Part shown: positions 12,001 through 24,010 of the stretch, one piece after another
How the letters are laid out: each line of letters starts with the position of its first letter
How positions within the stretch are numbered: position 1 is the first letter of the stretch
Assembly: GCA_963691655.1 (NCBI GenBank)
Contig: OY829328.1
Coordinates: forward strand, 5,608,204 to 5,672,203
Source: Toxonevra muliebris
Taxonomy: Eukaryota; Arthropoda; Insecta; Diptera; Pallopteridae
Direction of reading: 5' to 3'
Length of the DNA: 64,000 bases
Made by a program: the position numbers and the translations under genes
The notes under the pieces: model-generated
What the model was told of the DNA's origin: nothing
Databases searched by the model: none
Seen by the model: the letters and a program-made list of their open reading frames with translations, nothing else

Positions 12001-12745
12001 TGGTTTGAAGATGCGGATACCACAGCTTTTGAACCTTGACCAAACCGCGAAAATTTTTTGGTTAACGTTCCTGTTAAAAAGAGTTAAGCAGGTTAAAAAA
12101 AGTGGGCGTGATGCATAGAATAAAAATAAAATGCAAATGGTTTGAAGGTGCAGAAACCCCGGTTTTTGAACCGAACTAGAGAAACCTTGAATCCTTGAAC
12201 CAAACCAAACCGTGGAAATTGACTGGTTAACGTTCAATACGTGCAATACAAATTTTACTAATAACAGTATATACATATATTCGATTCTGTGTACTTTATG
12301 ATTTTTGATTGCCAAATATTTAAAATTTAGTGCTTATGCTCTTTTGAAAGAGTCTTGTCTTTGAAGTCAAGTCAAAAATCTGTGTGCAAGAATTGGTCAT
12401 CAAATCTATTTGCATTAGTTTAATAAAAAAAATTATAATTTATTACTTTTCAAGTATGTTTGCAAAAGATATTCTCCTATCTTCTATCTAAAAATTGAGG
12501 GAAAAATCTTAACTCATTTTTGTCTATAGCTTCAGAAGTTTAATGTTTCAACATTCAATAACGAACAAACAAAGATATGCAGTGGTGTGAAACATTTTTT
12601 ATTTTATTGTATAAGTTGTAGGTAATCATAAATTTAACACAAACGTTTTCTTTCAAGCTCTATTAAAATTATGTACTGAAAGGGTTATAAAGAGTGAAGC
12701 AGGTTTAAAAAAATGGGCGTGAAACTTAGAATTAAAATAAAATGC
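12001..12745. repeat. Locally duplicated non-coding blocks (A-B-A'...B')
   Basis: Block A (12001-12070) starts TGGTTTGAAGATGCGGATAC and ends GGTTAACGTTC. A diverged copy lies at 12138-12235 (TGGTTTGAAGGTGCAGAAAC to GGTTAACGTTC). Block B (12075-12134) has AAGCAGGTTAAAAAAAGTGG and recurs at 12688-12745 (AAGCAGGTTTAAAAAAATGG), with matching TAGAATAAAAATAAAATGC flanks. The blocks are non-coding and may be remnants of one repeat family. Confidence 0.6.
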
Positions 12746-13895
12746 ATTCCAGTTTTAGTTGTATTCTATCGATTTGAAAAATATTTGTGTCGTCAAAATT
12801 ATTGATGTTTGAATGTAATAGAATATTTTTCTATGAGAAATATCAGTTCCAAATAAACCAAATGGTTTGAATAATTTAATGTTCATGCTGATGAATATTG
12901 TAAAAAAGAAAACAAAAAGTGGACTTCATATAAATGTTAAGACGCTAGATTAGAACTATCGGAGACGATATGTCTAATTTTCAAGATATGGAACACTGTG
13001 AGTTCTATTTTTGGCAACAACCATTAATATAGCTTATTATTTTCCATACTTCTTAAATATTTAAAAGATTTTCTCCTATTAGGATTAAAATTACTCCTTC
13101 CACAACCACTTAAACTCTTTAAATAAATCTCAGTAAATGTAAAATCATCGTACTCTATATGTTTTTTTTTACATATTCTGTTTTAATCGTGCACAAGTAC
13201 TAAATATTTGGAATTGTAAAAGTTTAAAAATAAATCAATTGTTTTTAAAGCAAGCAGTTTGATAATTTAATTGTAGGTCGGTTAACTATATGAAATGGTT
13301 ACATTCTGCAAAATGACGATTTCTCATAAAATTTATGAAATATTAGAATTTTAATTTGCATTAAGTCCTTCCTTTGTTTAGATTAAAAGAAAATGTGTGA
13401 ATTTTACAATTTCAATCCACTTGCTTCAGTACGATTGTTTTCAGTGTATGTCTATTTATTTCGAACCGAAAGGTAAGTTTGTTTTTTGCCAAAAAAAATA
13501 CTAAATTTTTCGTCCAAAAAGATCAACTATGCGCGCGAATACCACTGCAAAACAGAGAAATAATCAAATTTATTCCTGCTATCCCTTTCTAGTTGATATT
13601 TGTCTCTTTCTAAAATTGTCAGTCGAACCAAATTTTTCATTTTAACTGTTCACCTCAGCAAAAATTTGCGTGTGTGTTTATTTGGGAAGGAAAATCGAAT
13701 GCAGAAAATTTGTATAGATTTTCTTTACTTCGAAAAAAGGAAAAATCTTCTAAAATTGTCAGAAAAATAATAAATGATATAATATTGAAAGTGTAAAATA
13801 GAAGCAAAAACATTTAAGCGTACACGGGGCGTGGTGGTGAACGCATAAAATTGCAAACGCAAAATACTTGAGACGCCTCACGGTCATAAAATATT
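12746..13895 (+). other. RYBP upstream region and 5' UTR
   Basis: This is AT-rich DNA leading to the RYBP start codon. A strong donor-like CGAAAG|GTAAGTTT occurs at 13471 and an acceptor-like CCCTTTCTAG at about 13594, so a small 5' UTR intron is possible. The transcription start is not determinable by eye. ATAAAATATT just precedes the ATG. Confidence 0.4.
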
Positions 13896-14034
13896 ATGGA
13901 TCACAAGAAATCTCCAATACGAAGACAGAAGAGACAATCGAAAGCAATCGAGGAAAATTTTTGGGATTGCAGCGTTTGCACATACAGGAATACAGCGGAA
14001 GCATTTAAATGTAGAATGTGTGACGTGAGGAAAG
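13896..14034 (+). CDS. RYBP: RYBP coding exon 1 (zinc finger)
   Basis: The ATG at 13896 is followed by a lysine/arginine-rich leader and the four-cysteine NZF finger. The exon ends AAA G and the intron begins GTTAGT at 14035. It encodes 46 complete codons plus one base. It is too short and too spliced to stand out as an open frame alone; I found it by protein pattern. Confidence 0.95.
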
Positions 14035-17000
14035 GTTAGTGACCCCTTCTCTTCTTCTTCCACAGCACTGCACTGAGTGTGAGTGAATGCAAGAGCAGCG
14101 AACGAAGGTGTAAATGTTCAATGTTCACTTAAAAGGTCGTTGAAGGTGGGGTGAGGTGTAGTGGGCAGTGATGAGTGGGCGAAAATAGAACGCCAAATTT
14201 AATTGTATCCTTCTGCTATATTTAGCATAAAGGGTATTCCTTTGAAAATGAAGTTCCTCAGTGCATATGTACAATTCGGTATATGTAATCTTGCATGCAA
14301 ATTACGTTTTAACTTTTTCATTAGCATTACGTATGTATGTAGCTAAATGTTTGTGTACGTGTGTGCGGTTGCAAATTCCACAGCAGGATCATCTGCTTCC
14401 TCTGCCTGCATTGTGAAAGATCGACCGCGCCTGTTAGTGTATTTTTTTCTTTAACGGCTTCTTCGATAACAGAAAAAAAAATTCAGCAAGCAAATGACAA
14501 AAACGAAAATGCTGCATAAAAAGAAATTGATAAAAAATATATATATATGTTGAATATCTTTCTTTGTGTGTTTTTACAGACGATAAAACCAACAACAGTG
14601 GTGGTTTAAAAAACTACCTGTAAAATATTTTAATTTTTGTAGTAATCAAGTGCAATTTTTTACATTCTGCATGTTTGTTTGATATGCCTGTAAATTTACA
14701 TTCACTGATTTTTCTCGAAATTTTCATTCAGTTTAATTTCTCCAGTCAACAGTTAACATACATTCGAATTACTTTTTTCCTTTTTCGGTAAATAATTGTG
14801 ATTAAAAAAAAAATTTAATAGTTTTGTTCATCAAATTTTTATTGTAAATATTCGCGGCATTTTCGTCACTACTGCCAAACATTTTTTATGTTGTTTGCCT
14901 GTGATTTGAGTACCTATTTTTAGGTTTTAAGGCGCTTAAGTGTTGCGACCCCAGGAAAGTTTGGTGAGTTCTAATCTTTTGTCGCAGTACTTAAGCTTGT
15001 GCTGTTTAAATTACTGTGGGTGTGACTTGGGCCAATATTTTCTTTAGCGCTGCTGATGCACACATGGTTCTCCATTCGAATGAGGGAAGTTACCAGCACC
15101 AACCATAAATAATTAACTAGTGCTAAACCTTAAAAATTGTTGGAACATATAGAGTATTTTTATAAATTATTTGTTTAGTGGCAAATTTGGTGAATTTTGT
15201 AGATTCGATTTACTTATTGATTCCATGTTTCCTCAACCTAATTCAAAATATCATTATTTCAAAAGCTTATGATTATACGTCGTAAATTTTCAAGTGCATT
15301 CATGGCTAAATAACGAACATTTTTGAAAATAGGTATTCTATATAACGAATGCTTCTTTTTTCATACATAGTATTGAATTTTGTATTCTTTCATATTTATT
15401 TTTAACCAAAATACAAGTGTATGTTATGATTCCGTCCTACTGGTCAATATGAAAGATGATAAGAAAGTTGGTCTTGTTTCATATTACGTCATTTCGTATT
15501 GATCATCAGGCCGGATCCTCCCTGTATATTCAATATGTTTCTAGTCCTACTACAAAACTTGTAGTATCATGTTTACGTTTTACAGTTTTTCTTTCTAAAG
15601 CTATAATCAGAATTGCGGCGCATCGTCGAATTTACACGAAGTAAAAACGCTGTCATTTAAAACACTCATGATCCTATGAGATGGAACAGAATTGCAACTG
15701 CCGACGGTTTTACGCCGCGATTTTACATCGACTTGGCTTTTTTATAAAGACAACGTTTTTACGACGCGTAGAGTGAGGAACAGAATATAAAGCTGAGACG
15801 CGAAGTAACAATCTGTCAAAAGTAAAATGTATACATTTTTATTGTAATCAAACCCAAATTGAAGTTTTCGCTGTCGCTGAAGCTGAGTATGAACCGCAAA
15901 ATTCAAATTCTTCAACTTTGTCGCGCTTCAAGCATAACAACTGATTGTTGAAATAAAAAATGCACTGAATTATTTATAGAAATTCTAAAATAAATTAAAT
16001 GGCTTACAATTTAAATCAGTTTGATTGCAAAAATGTGGAGAAAAATATGATTACAATAAACATGAGCTTCAGAGGTGCACATTCTGTTCACATTTTTCTT
16101 TGTCGCGCTTTATTGCTGGATACGCTACATTCCATGCTTCAAGTGCGTACTTCACATTCTGTTCCAGCATTTAGTTTCGTTTGTTTTGCGCTCATTTCAT
16201 ATAGCGCCAGTGGTGGGCAAGCTGTTGCTGTGTGCAGACATTTAACTGAATATACATTATAAAAGTTTGATTTGCGTCGTCGAAACGACGAAGCATAACC
16301 TTTTAGTAACTTTTACATTTTGCGATCGTGTTTTTTCATGCTATAGTTCTTGTTGTTGGAATGCGAAATGAGCACGACAAAGGAATTAAATGACCAGGAA
16401 TCTAAAATTATTATTATTTTTTTTTTTTATGAGTGAAGAAGAAAACCAATCGTTTGTCAAAAGAGCCACCCGATTTAGACTAAAATGATGTTTCTCTATG
16501 TAGAGATATATCGTTATTAAGGGCAAAGTCGAAAATAATTTCGTTAATCAAATCCAATAGGCATAGAAAAACAACCATGAAATGTATGTACAAAAAGCAA
16601 AATCATGGGAGAAATATATTGTGCATCAAGTTCGAAGACCAACGCGGCAGTGAAAAAATATTACTGAATCTTTTGGAATATTAAATATGACTTTTCTAAA
16701 TAGCTATCAATTTCGCACTTAATCGCACTTGTTTTCTGAAAACTGTGCATTTGTCGAAAATCAATGAACTAATAGGATTAAAATATAAACTGTGTCTACG
16801 TCGATGCGAAATAATGTTAAAAAAATAATTTAATAAGAGAATACTGAACCAATAAATCCTGAAAAAATAAAATGATTTGTGCCATACCATATGCTCCTCT
16901 TCTAAACGACGAATGACAAAATCGTTCAGTTCAAAATGTAACTTAACCCTCACCGATCCTTTGTATACGCGCGTATACAAATCTGTTTTATTCTAAAATT

Positions 17001-20000
17001 ATGGAAAATGTTAACCGATTTTTATGAAATTTTCAAAAATAGCTTTATTTGTGGAGATAATCAAAGCACCATGTTCACTAGATGGCGCTAGTTCCCAGAA
17101 TGGCCGATTCGGTCCTTATTGTATACGCACATATACAAACTCAGAAAACATTTTTTTTTTTTGTACTATTATTTCTTGTCATGTACTGTAATTCTTAGTA
17201 GTGTGGAATGTTCCATTGAATGAAAAAGAAGTAAAAACTCTTCGTTTTTTGCCGAATTTTTGTAATATTTCGTCCCCAACTTCAATACTCTATTTACTAT
17301 CAAGTGTTTTTTCACATAATTTCTTTTCTTTTATATTTTCTGTATAAAATCAATTTTTTTATTCGATAATAATAATAGGCGTTTTCCTTTATTAGCTTTG
17401 AGTAGAGCACAAATTGTCAAGAAACGTAATCGTGTTTCCTTTTAGCTCTGAACACTCAGAGCAAACGTATTTGTGTTTCTTTTCGTGTTCAGAGCACAGT
17501 CAGAGCGCGCTCTACGTGCTCAGAAGAAATTGAGTAGACAGAGCACGATTGAAAAAAAAATTGACAGAATACGCAAAAATTTAAAATGGCAGAAAGGGCT
17601 CAGAATAATTAATTTATCCTTTTTATGAAAAAATTGGAGAAAAAGAGTGGTTGCATACAGCTTCATAGCTATGTTTTTTTAACCTTTAATAAAGGACAAA
17701 TAAATCAATGTTGAAGCAAGAAATTTGGTATAATGATTGTGGGTAGACCCAAGTAACCGAGAGTGCTCGGAGCGTGCTCTGATCAAAGCGTGCTCAATGT
17801 GCTCGTGCTCGATGTGCTCGTACTCGATGTGCTCGTGCTCTACTCTACACTGTGCCCTATGTTAAAAAAGAAAAACGGCTCTGGTGAGTTTCCCTTTTCC
17901 ACACGGCAAGATTTCTTGGGCAATTTTGCTTTTACTTTGTCTGTCATTCGTGTTGTAAAAAACATTTTATTAAATAAAAATAAATAAAAGAAAAGTGAAA
18001 TCAGCTTATTGAATACAAATAAATAGAAGAAATTTTAAATGAAAAATGTTTATTTTTTTCAATAAGAAGCCAAAATTAATGCGCATCCAACTTGACAAAC
18101 AAGAATAAAAAAAATATGAAAGAACGAACAGCACAAAAGAAAACTTTCCGGTACGAGCAAGTCTATACTCGTCTTTCCTCTCTTGCCTACAAACTCGACT
18201 TGCCGACAAGAAAACTTGCCGTGTGGAAAAGGGGACAGAACGCAAAAAACGGCGGTCTTCGAACATGATCGAAGATAATCAAAATGAAGACATGTTCGAC
18301 CGTGTGAACGCAAGTTGGTCCGACTTCATACATTTCTACATTTCGAAGCAAACGTTTTTGAGTGAACATCACGCCTCGCGCGGAATGAATTCATAGAAAT
18401 TTATAAAACATTTCCCGAGCTATGGAAAATTAATAACCATTTTTGCTGTAATTACCCATAATTATATTTACATAAAGATTTTGCAACATTTCTTACAATA
18501 AAGGTTTTCTTGGCATGCATGTAAAAATTAATTTAAAAAATTGTGAATAATATTGTGTTTTTTCATTCGAATTTATGATTATAGATTATACAGATAGCTT
18601 TATAAACTAAATGGTATAAGCAGTGTAAATATCACATTAATTTGCTAAAATTAAAAGCGAAATTTATTAAAAGAAGATGTTAAAGAAATGGAATAAGAAA
18701 TATCATTTATATGCAACAGCTGTAGCGGATGCCTCCGACATTGTGAGTTGCTTCAATGACGTCTAGCGAATTATCGGTTTCACAACAAGTTCTACCGTGT
18801 AAACAAAAAGTTAATATTTAAGTACATGTCTTTGAGCCCCATCTTCGGACATGCTCGCTCGTCTAAACGGCCAAGCAGGGCTGCCACAAACGCAATAATT
18901 CCACTTTTCAGTTTTTTTGTCTTAATTAAATTCTACATAATGAAATCTATGTAATCAAAGGTTTCGAAATTTTGTTTATTTTTATTACAAAAATAATGGT
19001 TCAGACCAAAATGAAATACAATTTATATCCTACTGACTTCAATTAAATATATTCATTCATCCAAAAAGTTGTATTAGTGTAATTATTGTATTTTGCTATG
19101 GACCTCCTCAATTTTAGACTTTTTATTTTTCTAAAAAATAAGTAAATATGTACTTAAAGAATCTGAAAAAAGAAGAAATATATTTCATATAAACTTAAAT
19201 AATCAGATGTATGTGTGCTTGAATATGTACTTACATTGTATTATTCGCAAGCAAGTAGAGATCATTTGTCGTTGATCTTATAAAAATGCTTCTATTTGAT
19301 TCAGACTATGAATTATTATGAATTCTATTTTCGAAAGAGCAGAAATTATTATAGAAAACTATTTAAAAAAAGGTTCTTAAGAGTTAGAATTATAAGAATT
19401 TTGTTACCTTGGTTTCTGCGACATTCTCTTCTGTTCTGTTTCTCTGTTCATTTACTTTTGAATTGAGTTAAGGGAGCATTACAGTTTAGAATTGGAAAAA
19501 GTAGACTTTTTGGGAATTTTTTTTTAAAAAACTATGATATTTTATTACAAAATTGCTTGGGATGTGGTTATGTTGGTGCTGGCTGTTCGGCGTACACATC
19601 ACATTTTATTCTCGTGCTCGCTCTAGGTGGTTACATTGAGTTCATTCCAGAGTTGTTTTTGGTCGAAATGTTCTCCTTTGTGTAATACTATTTTGTATGT
19701 ACTGATACTGTTTTGTAAAATAACTCATTGCCACCCTGAATGCTCGGCATATCGTGTTCGTTGAGAGAATGAATAAAGATTCTCACTTTGTGTTCGGTGT
19801 AGCAACAATTTCATGGTGTTCGCCAAGCAAAATCTGAACATAACCAAAGCCATAGTGCCTGGTTATATTGGTGCTCGGTGTTCGACGAACACAAAGAATT
19901 TTCTTCCGTGCTGGGCCATGGTGGTTACATTCAGCTCATTGCAGAGTTGCTTTTTGTCAAAATAAACTCGTTGCTTTAACACTATTTTGTATGTACTGAT

Positions 20001-21826
20001 ACTGTTTTGTAAAATAGCTCATTGCCACCCTGAATACTCGGCGTGCTCGGTGTGGAATACACCGAGCATATCGTGTTCGGTGTGAGAGTGAGTAAAGAGT
20101 TTCTCTTTGTGTTCGGTGCAACACCCATTTCATTGTGTTCGCCGAGCATACTCTCAATATAACCACAGCCTTGGAGATATTTGGCCGATTTACAAGCTGT
20201 CATATATTGCCGTATAATTTTTTTTTCAAAATTAAAGAATTTATGGCAAATGAGAAGATACGACACCAAATAAGACACCTTGTGAATTGCCTAATTATAA
20301 ATATCTTATTGAAGAACAAAAAAAAAAAAAAATTTTTTTTGAGTAGAGGACATCTCCACAAAGAGTTTTTTTTTTTTTGGCGGTAGGATAGATTCCAAGC
20401 TTCCTTATAGAGATAAACATAAGCAAAAAAGAATTTTTTCGCTTGACATTTCTCTTGAAATAGAACCACAAAAAAAATGAAACTTTCCCCTTTTTTAGGG
20501 TATAAAAAAAATGGAGGAAATATTGCAATTTTCGAGGCTCCACTTATGGACGTGATGATAGCTAATCAAATGCGTTTTGAGTTCAGTAGAACTCAAGATA
20601 TTAAACGAGTTTAAAAAACATGATTTAGAGAAAATCTCGTTTAAAAATTTTTTTAATAAACTTTTACGTTTGAAAATTGAAATTATTATTTTTGTTATGC
20701 AAAGTACCTTTGGTTAGCCATCCCAGGTGCATGCTGAAGGTCTTTAAGTTCTGTCAACTTCTTGAGATGCTCTGATTGGGCCTTTTTTCTTTAGAATGTT
20801 CTCCGCTTCTTCTGATACCAAAAACTATATTGATTACGAATCGAATGTCAGTTTTTTTGAATTTCAAATGACGGATCCAAAAGGGCAAACATTTTTTTTT
20901 TAAATTCATCTGATTAACTTGCACCCCTGTTACACGGGAGTTTTATAAGGAATCCAAAAATTAAAAAACAAAAATTGTATGCTTTTCAAATTTTAGACTG
21001 GAATGCCCCCTTAATGAATTCTCTGTATTCGCTGTTGGTAAGTAATTTTTTCTCGCTTGTGCCAAGCTGCCTGCAAAATTTAGATACAGGTTTAAGACTT
21101 TAAGACATAGGTTTCCCAGCTTTCAAAGGGAGAAAAATAATAAAAAAAAAATCCAACTATAAAAAACCTTCGCATATGATTCCATACTTTCTACATAAAT
21201 CCAGCATATGACACGCTCAGAGGCAAAGTGAAGCATAAAATTTACTACAGAAAAAAGTTATTGCTGTTACTTGCCGACTACAGCGATATAGCCGAGTACG
21301 TACGAAGAGTTGTAACTTACGCACACATACAAAATCAAATAGGCAAAGCAGAATGAGACTTCGGTTTGGGTTTATGAAATTTTCTATTTTACCTTTCCTC
21401 TAGTAAATTTTATGCTTCACTTTTCCTCTGAGCGCGTCATATGTTCTACATCTTGCATACCTTTGAAAATGATTATTATAATTAATTTAATATATTTTTT
21501 ATACAGGAACTTCAACACGCAAGCCACGTCTTAATTCAGCCCTTGTCGCCCAGCAAGCTGCCACTTTACCCGGAGCATCCGGCACAATGCCTAACGGTAA
21601 TAAATCTGCATCCAGCTCTCGTCAGCCTGGACATGATAAGAACAAGCATAAAAAATATCCAGCGCGTTTGAAAAATGTTGATCGCTCGACAGCACAAACG
21701 CGTGAAGTGACAGTTAATTCGGTAACGGTGTTTATCACTGAGTATAAACCAAAACCGGTGAGCAGCAGCAGCAGGCGTGAATCCAGCGAGCAAAGCTTCA
21801 GCGAAAGTAATGATTCTCGAAGTTAA
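13896..21826 (+). CDS. RYBP: RYBP, RING1 and YY1 binding protein (Polycomb co-factor), 152 aa in two exons
   Basis: RYBP binds the RING1-type ubiquitin ligase of PRC1-like complexes and ubiquitinated histone H2A in the nucleus, and links to the YY1/Pho DNA-binding proteins. Exon 1 (13896-14034, 139 nt) starts MDHKKSPIRRQKRQSKAIEE and holds a RanBP2/NZF zinc finger: W23, C25, C28, C39, C42 in NFWDCSVCTYRNTAEAFKCR. Exon 2 (21507-21826) completes Gly47 and continues TSTRKPRLNSALVAQQAAT. The C-terminal RING1-binding segment is about 99-130 (ARLKNVDRSTAQTREVTVNS then VTVFITEYKPKP). A Ser/Arg/Glu tail and TAA follow. 459 nt give 152 residues, very close to the Drosophila length. Donor AAAG|GTTAGT and acceptor TTTTTTATACAG agree in phase 1. 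Nothing is missing. Confidence 0.96.
17399..17848. mobile_element. Possible fold-back element with GAGTAGAGCAC ends and GTGCTC repeats
   Basis: The left end GAGTAGAGCAC mirrors the right end GTGCTCTACTC. Both arms are rich in AGAGCAC / GTGCTC words, and the right arm (17761-17848) has a tandem near-18-bp unit, GTGCTCGATGTGCTCGTA. The core is AT-rich and non-coding. No target duplication is evident, so boundaries are tentative. Confidence 0.45.
17891..18234. mobile_element. MITE with CCCTTTTCCACACGGCAAG ends
   Basis: The left arm TCCCTTTTCCACACGGCAAG is mirrored by the right arm, which reverse-complements to CCCCTTTTCCACACGGCAAG. Similarity continues for about 30 bp (TTTCTTG). The element is about 344 bp, with short open frames on the minus strand that have no family signature. 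The target duplication is not obvious. Confidence 0.6.
19566..19848 (+). mobile_element. GTGCTCGG-type inverted-repeat element, copy 2 (degraded)
   Basis: The left end is GTGGTTATGTTGGTGCTGGC and the right end is GTGTTCGCCAAGCAAAATC then TGAACATAACC. It shares the ATTGCCACCCTGAATGCTCG core with the other copies and has lost part of the middle. It lies head-to-tail with copy 3 inside the TTAA-flanked element. Confidence 0.65.
19857..20168 (+). mobile_element. GTGCTCGG-type inverted-repeat element, copy 3
   Basis: This is the best-preserved copy: CTGGTTATATTGGTGCTCGG on the left, and on the right GTGTTCGCCGAGCATACTC then TCAATATAACCACAG. It is nearly colinear with copy 1 at 11.1 kb. The inverted ends share GGTTATATTG and a GTTCG[AC]CGAACAC palindrome. 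Confidence 0.72.
21205..21443. mobile_element. 239-bp fold-back MITE beside the RYBP exon 2 splice site
   Basis: The left arm CATATGACACGCTCAGAGGC, continuing AAAGTGAAGCATAAAATTTACT, is mirrored by a right arm that differs at only a few positions over about 46 bp. The terminal CATATG may itself be the target duplication (palindromic, so ambiguous). It ends 63 bp before RYBP exon 2. Confidence 0.75.
21507..21826 (+). CDS. RYBP: RYBP coding exon 2 (RING1-binding region)
   Basis: The acceptor ATACAG ends at 21506 and the TAA stop ends at 21826. An internal ATG at 21587 (MPNGNKSASSSRQ) is not the start, because 80 nt upstream of it still encode the conserved RKPRLNSALVAQQ segment. The basic stretch KNKHKKYPARLKNVD leads into the conserved RING1-binding beta strands. 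Confidence 0.95.
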
Positions 21827-22786
21827 ATGCAAAAAACAATAAAATAACCACAACCAGAAAAACAACAACAACAACAGCAACAAAAACAAATTAACAAAAT
21901 TATCCCATGAAAAAAAAGAAAACAAAAATACTACCTACTTAAAACAATTTACACACATAGATATACAACTAAAATTTATGAATATGTATGAATTAATTAA
22001 ATATTGATTCAATTGAATATAGATTTAAGAACTAAGAAACTAAAAAACAAACAGATGCAGTGGTAGATAAAACAAATTGCGATTTTTTAAACAATTTTAT
22101 TTTAAAAGCCTCTCGTTTTTTTATAAAAAATATAGCACAATAGCGCAGCAGCAAACACTGCCTTAAGTTCACCAGATACATTTATAACAAAAAAAGAAAA
22201 GCGTTCTTCAAAAAATAGTAATTAATGCCAACTCTTAATGACCATCAACAGGAAAAAAAAATCAAAAACAATTTGTTTAAATTTTGATTTTGATTATTCC
22301 TTTTTTTTTATTTTTTAATTTTTTCCAAACATGCAATTTAAAATGTTTAGCTGAAACTATGTACTACTACTAAACTATATCTGCACTCTATGTGAAAAAA
22401 TGCAAAAAACACTTAGTTTATTCATAATAATAAAATAATAATAATTGATTATAAAAATAAAATAATGTTTATTTTTAACTCTCTCTCTCATGTATGATTA
22501 TTGTGTATGTAAGTTAAAATTAAGTTTGTAAAAAAAAAAAAATGTATTTTCATTGTAGAAAATATGTAGAATGTCTCCTGTAAATATTTGATGAAATCAT
22601 GGTATATATTTGTATAATTGTTTTAATACTATCAATCAATATGCTTATAAGCAAGGGTAATAAGCAAAAATAAAAATATTAAAATCCCTTACCAATAAAC
22701 AAATAATAGAGAAGACATTAAAAACAATTATAAAATTGTAACAATTCACATGGATTGTCAGTACCTATCGGTAAAATTGTAATAAA
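21827..22786 (+). other. RYBP: RYBP 3' UTR and candidate polyadenylation signals
   Basis: A/T-rich sequence follows the stop, with CAACAA repeats at 21865-21890 and a CT microsatellite near 22482. AATAAA occurs at 22669-22674 and at 22781-22786, among others. I cannot tell which is used. Confidence 0.45.
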
Positions 22787-23174
22787 GAAAGAGCTCGGGC
22801 ACAGTCAGGTGCAGTAGTTGCAAATTTTGCTTGCAGAAAAAAAATTTAAGTAGAAATATTTCGGATGATTTATCGCGTATTAAAGTACTGTTTAAAGTTG
22901 ATCACGGATTTCTAAATTATTTCATATTTTGCCTAAACTGACAAAGATCACTGTTCGAAAGATTGCTTAGTTAGATATCCCCTAGGAAAATAACCAACGT
23001 TTATTGGTAAGGTAGAAATTATTTGCGTATCAAATGTAATTTAATATTATTTTCATATTTTACTGAATTAGAATATTCCAATGTTTTCCAATACACATTT
23101 TTAGTTTATAGTAAGTTTATTTTTAATACATCAGTTATAAAAAATACTAATTTGCTGCTTTAATAAAGAAAAAC
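22787..23174. other. AT-rich spacer downstream of RYBP
   Basis: I see no gene, RNA or clear repeat here. Confidence 0.4.
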
Positions 23175-23499
23175 TAGAGCTGTACGATTAATTGAGTAGT
23201 CCAAAATTGTCTACGACATGACCGAATTATAACAATTATTAACATATTAAAGGAGAATAATCTGAATTGTGGTCAAGCAATTATTAAAAAATTATGAGAA
23301 AAATTATTTTATAACTAAAATCTAACCTGAAAACTGATTAAACGGAAAGTAATTACAAATGTAATTAATCGATTGATCATAAACAATGGCAATCGTAGTT
23401 AATCGATTAATCTGTTTCAATTCATTTAACCACTTAATCATACTAATATTTGAGATTTTGATTAATCAAATAGGTAGCTCGATTTATCACACTGCCCTA
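23175..23499. mobile_element. MITE with TAGAGCTGTACGATTAAT ends, copy 1
   Basis: The left end TAGAGCTGTACGATTAAT is mirrored by the right end, whose reverse complement is TAGGGCAGTGTGATAAATCG. The interior has several AATCGATTAATC motifs. TAGAGCTG / TAGAGCAGTG termini resemble hAT-type ends. No 8-bp duplication is visible. Confidence 0.55.
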
Positions 23500-23535
23500 A
23501 ATAACGAAATTAATTTCATCGTGTTCAATCAAAAC

Positions 23536-24010
23536 TAAAGCTATACGATTAATCAAGACTTCCAATAAAACAGCATCGTAGTCAACCGAATATTTCAAAT
23601 ATCTACATATAATTAATCGATGCATCAGATTTATTTTCTTTTTAATTTTACTATTATTTCGTGTAGCAGCGTTCAATTATGATCGCGGCGCAGTTTCCAC
23701 GTCGAAATGCATACGATAATATTATAACAAAATAAAAACTGTTAATTTTCCACATAATCTTTATTTTGTTTACAATACGAACGTCTTTAGTGACTAAAAA
23801 CCTTTATTATTTAAGAATCTGTTTAATCAATTAAATAACTCTTTTAATTAAATAGCAAAATGACATGAGCTATATTTTCAAAAATAATCGAATAATTTAT
23901 TTTATTATTAATCGCTTATTCCATATACTAATTGATACAAAAAGTAAATGCGATTAATCGATTGACCAAACTTTTGATCAGTTGGTAGCACGATTATTCG
24001 CACTGCTCTA
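23536..24010. mobile_element. MITE with TAAAGCTATACGATTAATC ends, copy 2
   Basis: This is a direct-repeat neighbour of the preceding element: left end TAAAGCTATACGATTAATCA, right end CGATTATTCGCACTGCTCTA (reverse complement TAGAGCAGTGCGAATAATCG). It shares the GTAGTCAACCGAAT / GTAGTTAATCGATT motif with copy 1. Confidence 0.55.

Larger units (their letters stand above)
19472..21010. mobile_element. 1.5-kb TTAA-flanked element with GGGRGCATT ends, containing two nested MITEs
   Basis: The left end GGGAGCATTACAGTTTAGAA is preceded by TTAA (19468-19471). The right end, reverse-complemented, is GGGGGCATTCCAGTCTAAAA, followed by TTAA (21011-21014). TTAA duplication is the hallmark of piggyBac-type insertion, although the GGG terminus differs from the usual CCC. 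About 600 bp of its length comes from two GTGCTCGG-type insertions. I see no transposase. Confidence 0.6.
14035..21506 (+). other. RYBP: RYBP intron, 7.5 kb, rich in MITEs
   Basis: The intron is bounded by GTTAGT and ATACAG. From 14.1 to 17.3 kb I see only AT-rich sequence with no supportable gene; a palindromic GTATACGCGCGTATAC-like site lies near 16965. From 17.4 kb on, at least five fold-back elements sit in the same intron, two nested in a third. The last ends 63 bp before the 3' splice site. Confidence 0.75.

Noticed and set aside
16960..17150. TTAACCCTCACC followed by palindromic GTATACGCGCGTATAC, as a possible piggyBac end
   Set aside because: No matching GGGTTAA right end was found nearby, so no element can be bounded.
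19982..20278. 98-residue minus-strand frame similar to one at 11253-11534
   Set aside because: The similarity is due to copies of the same non-coding MITE; it is not a conserved protein.
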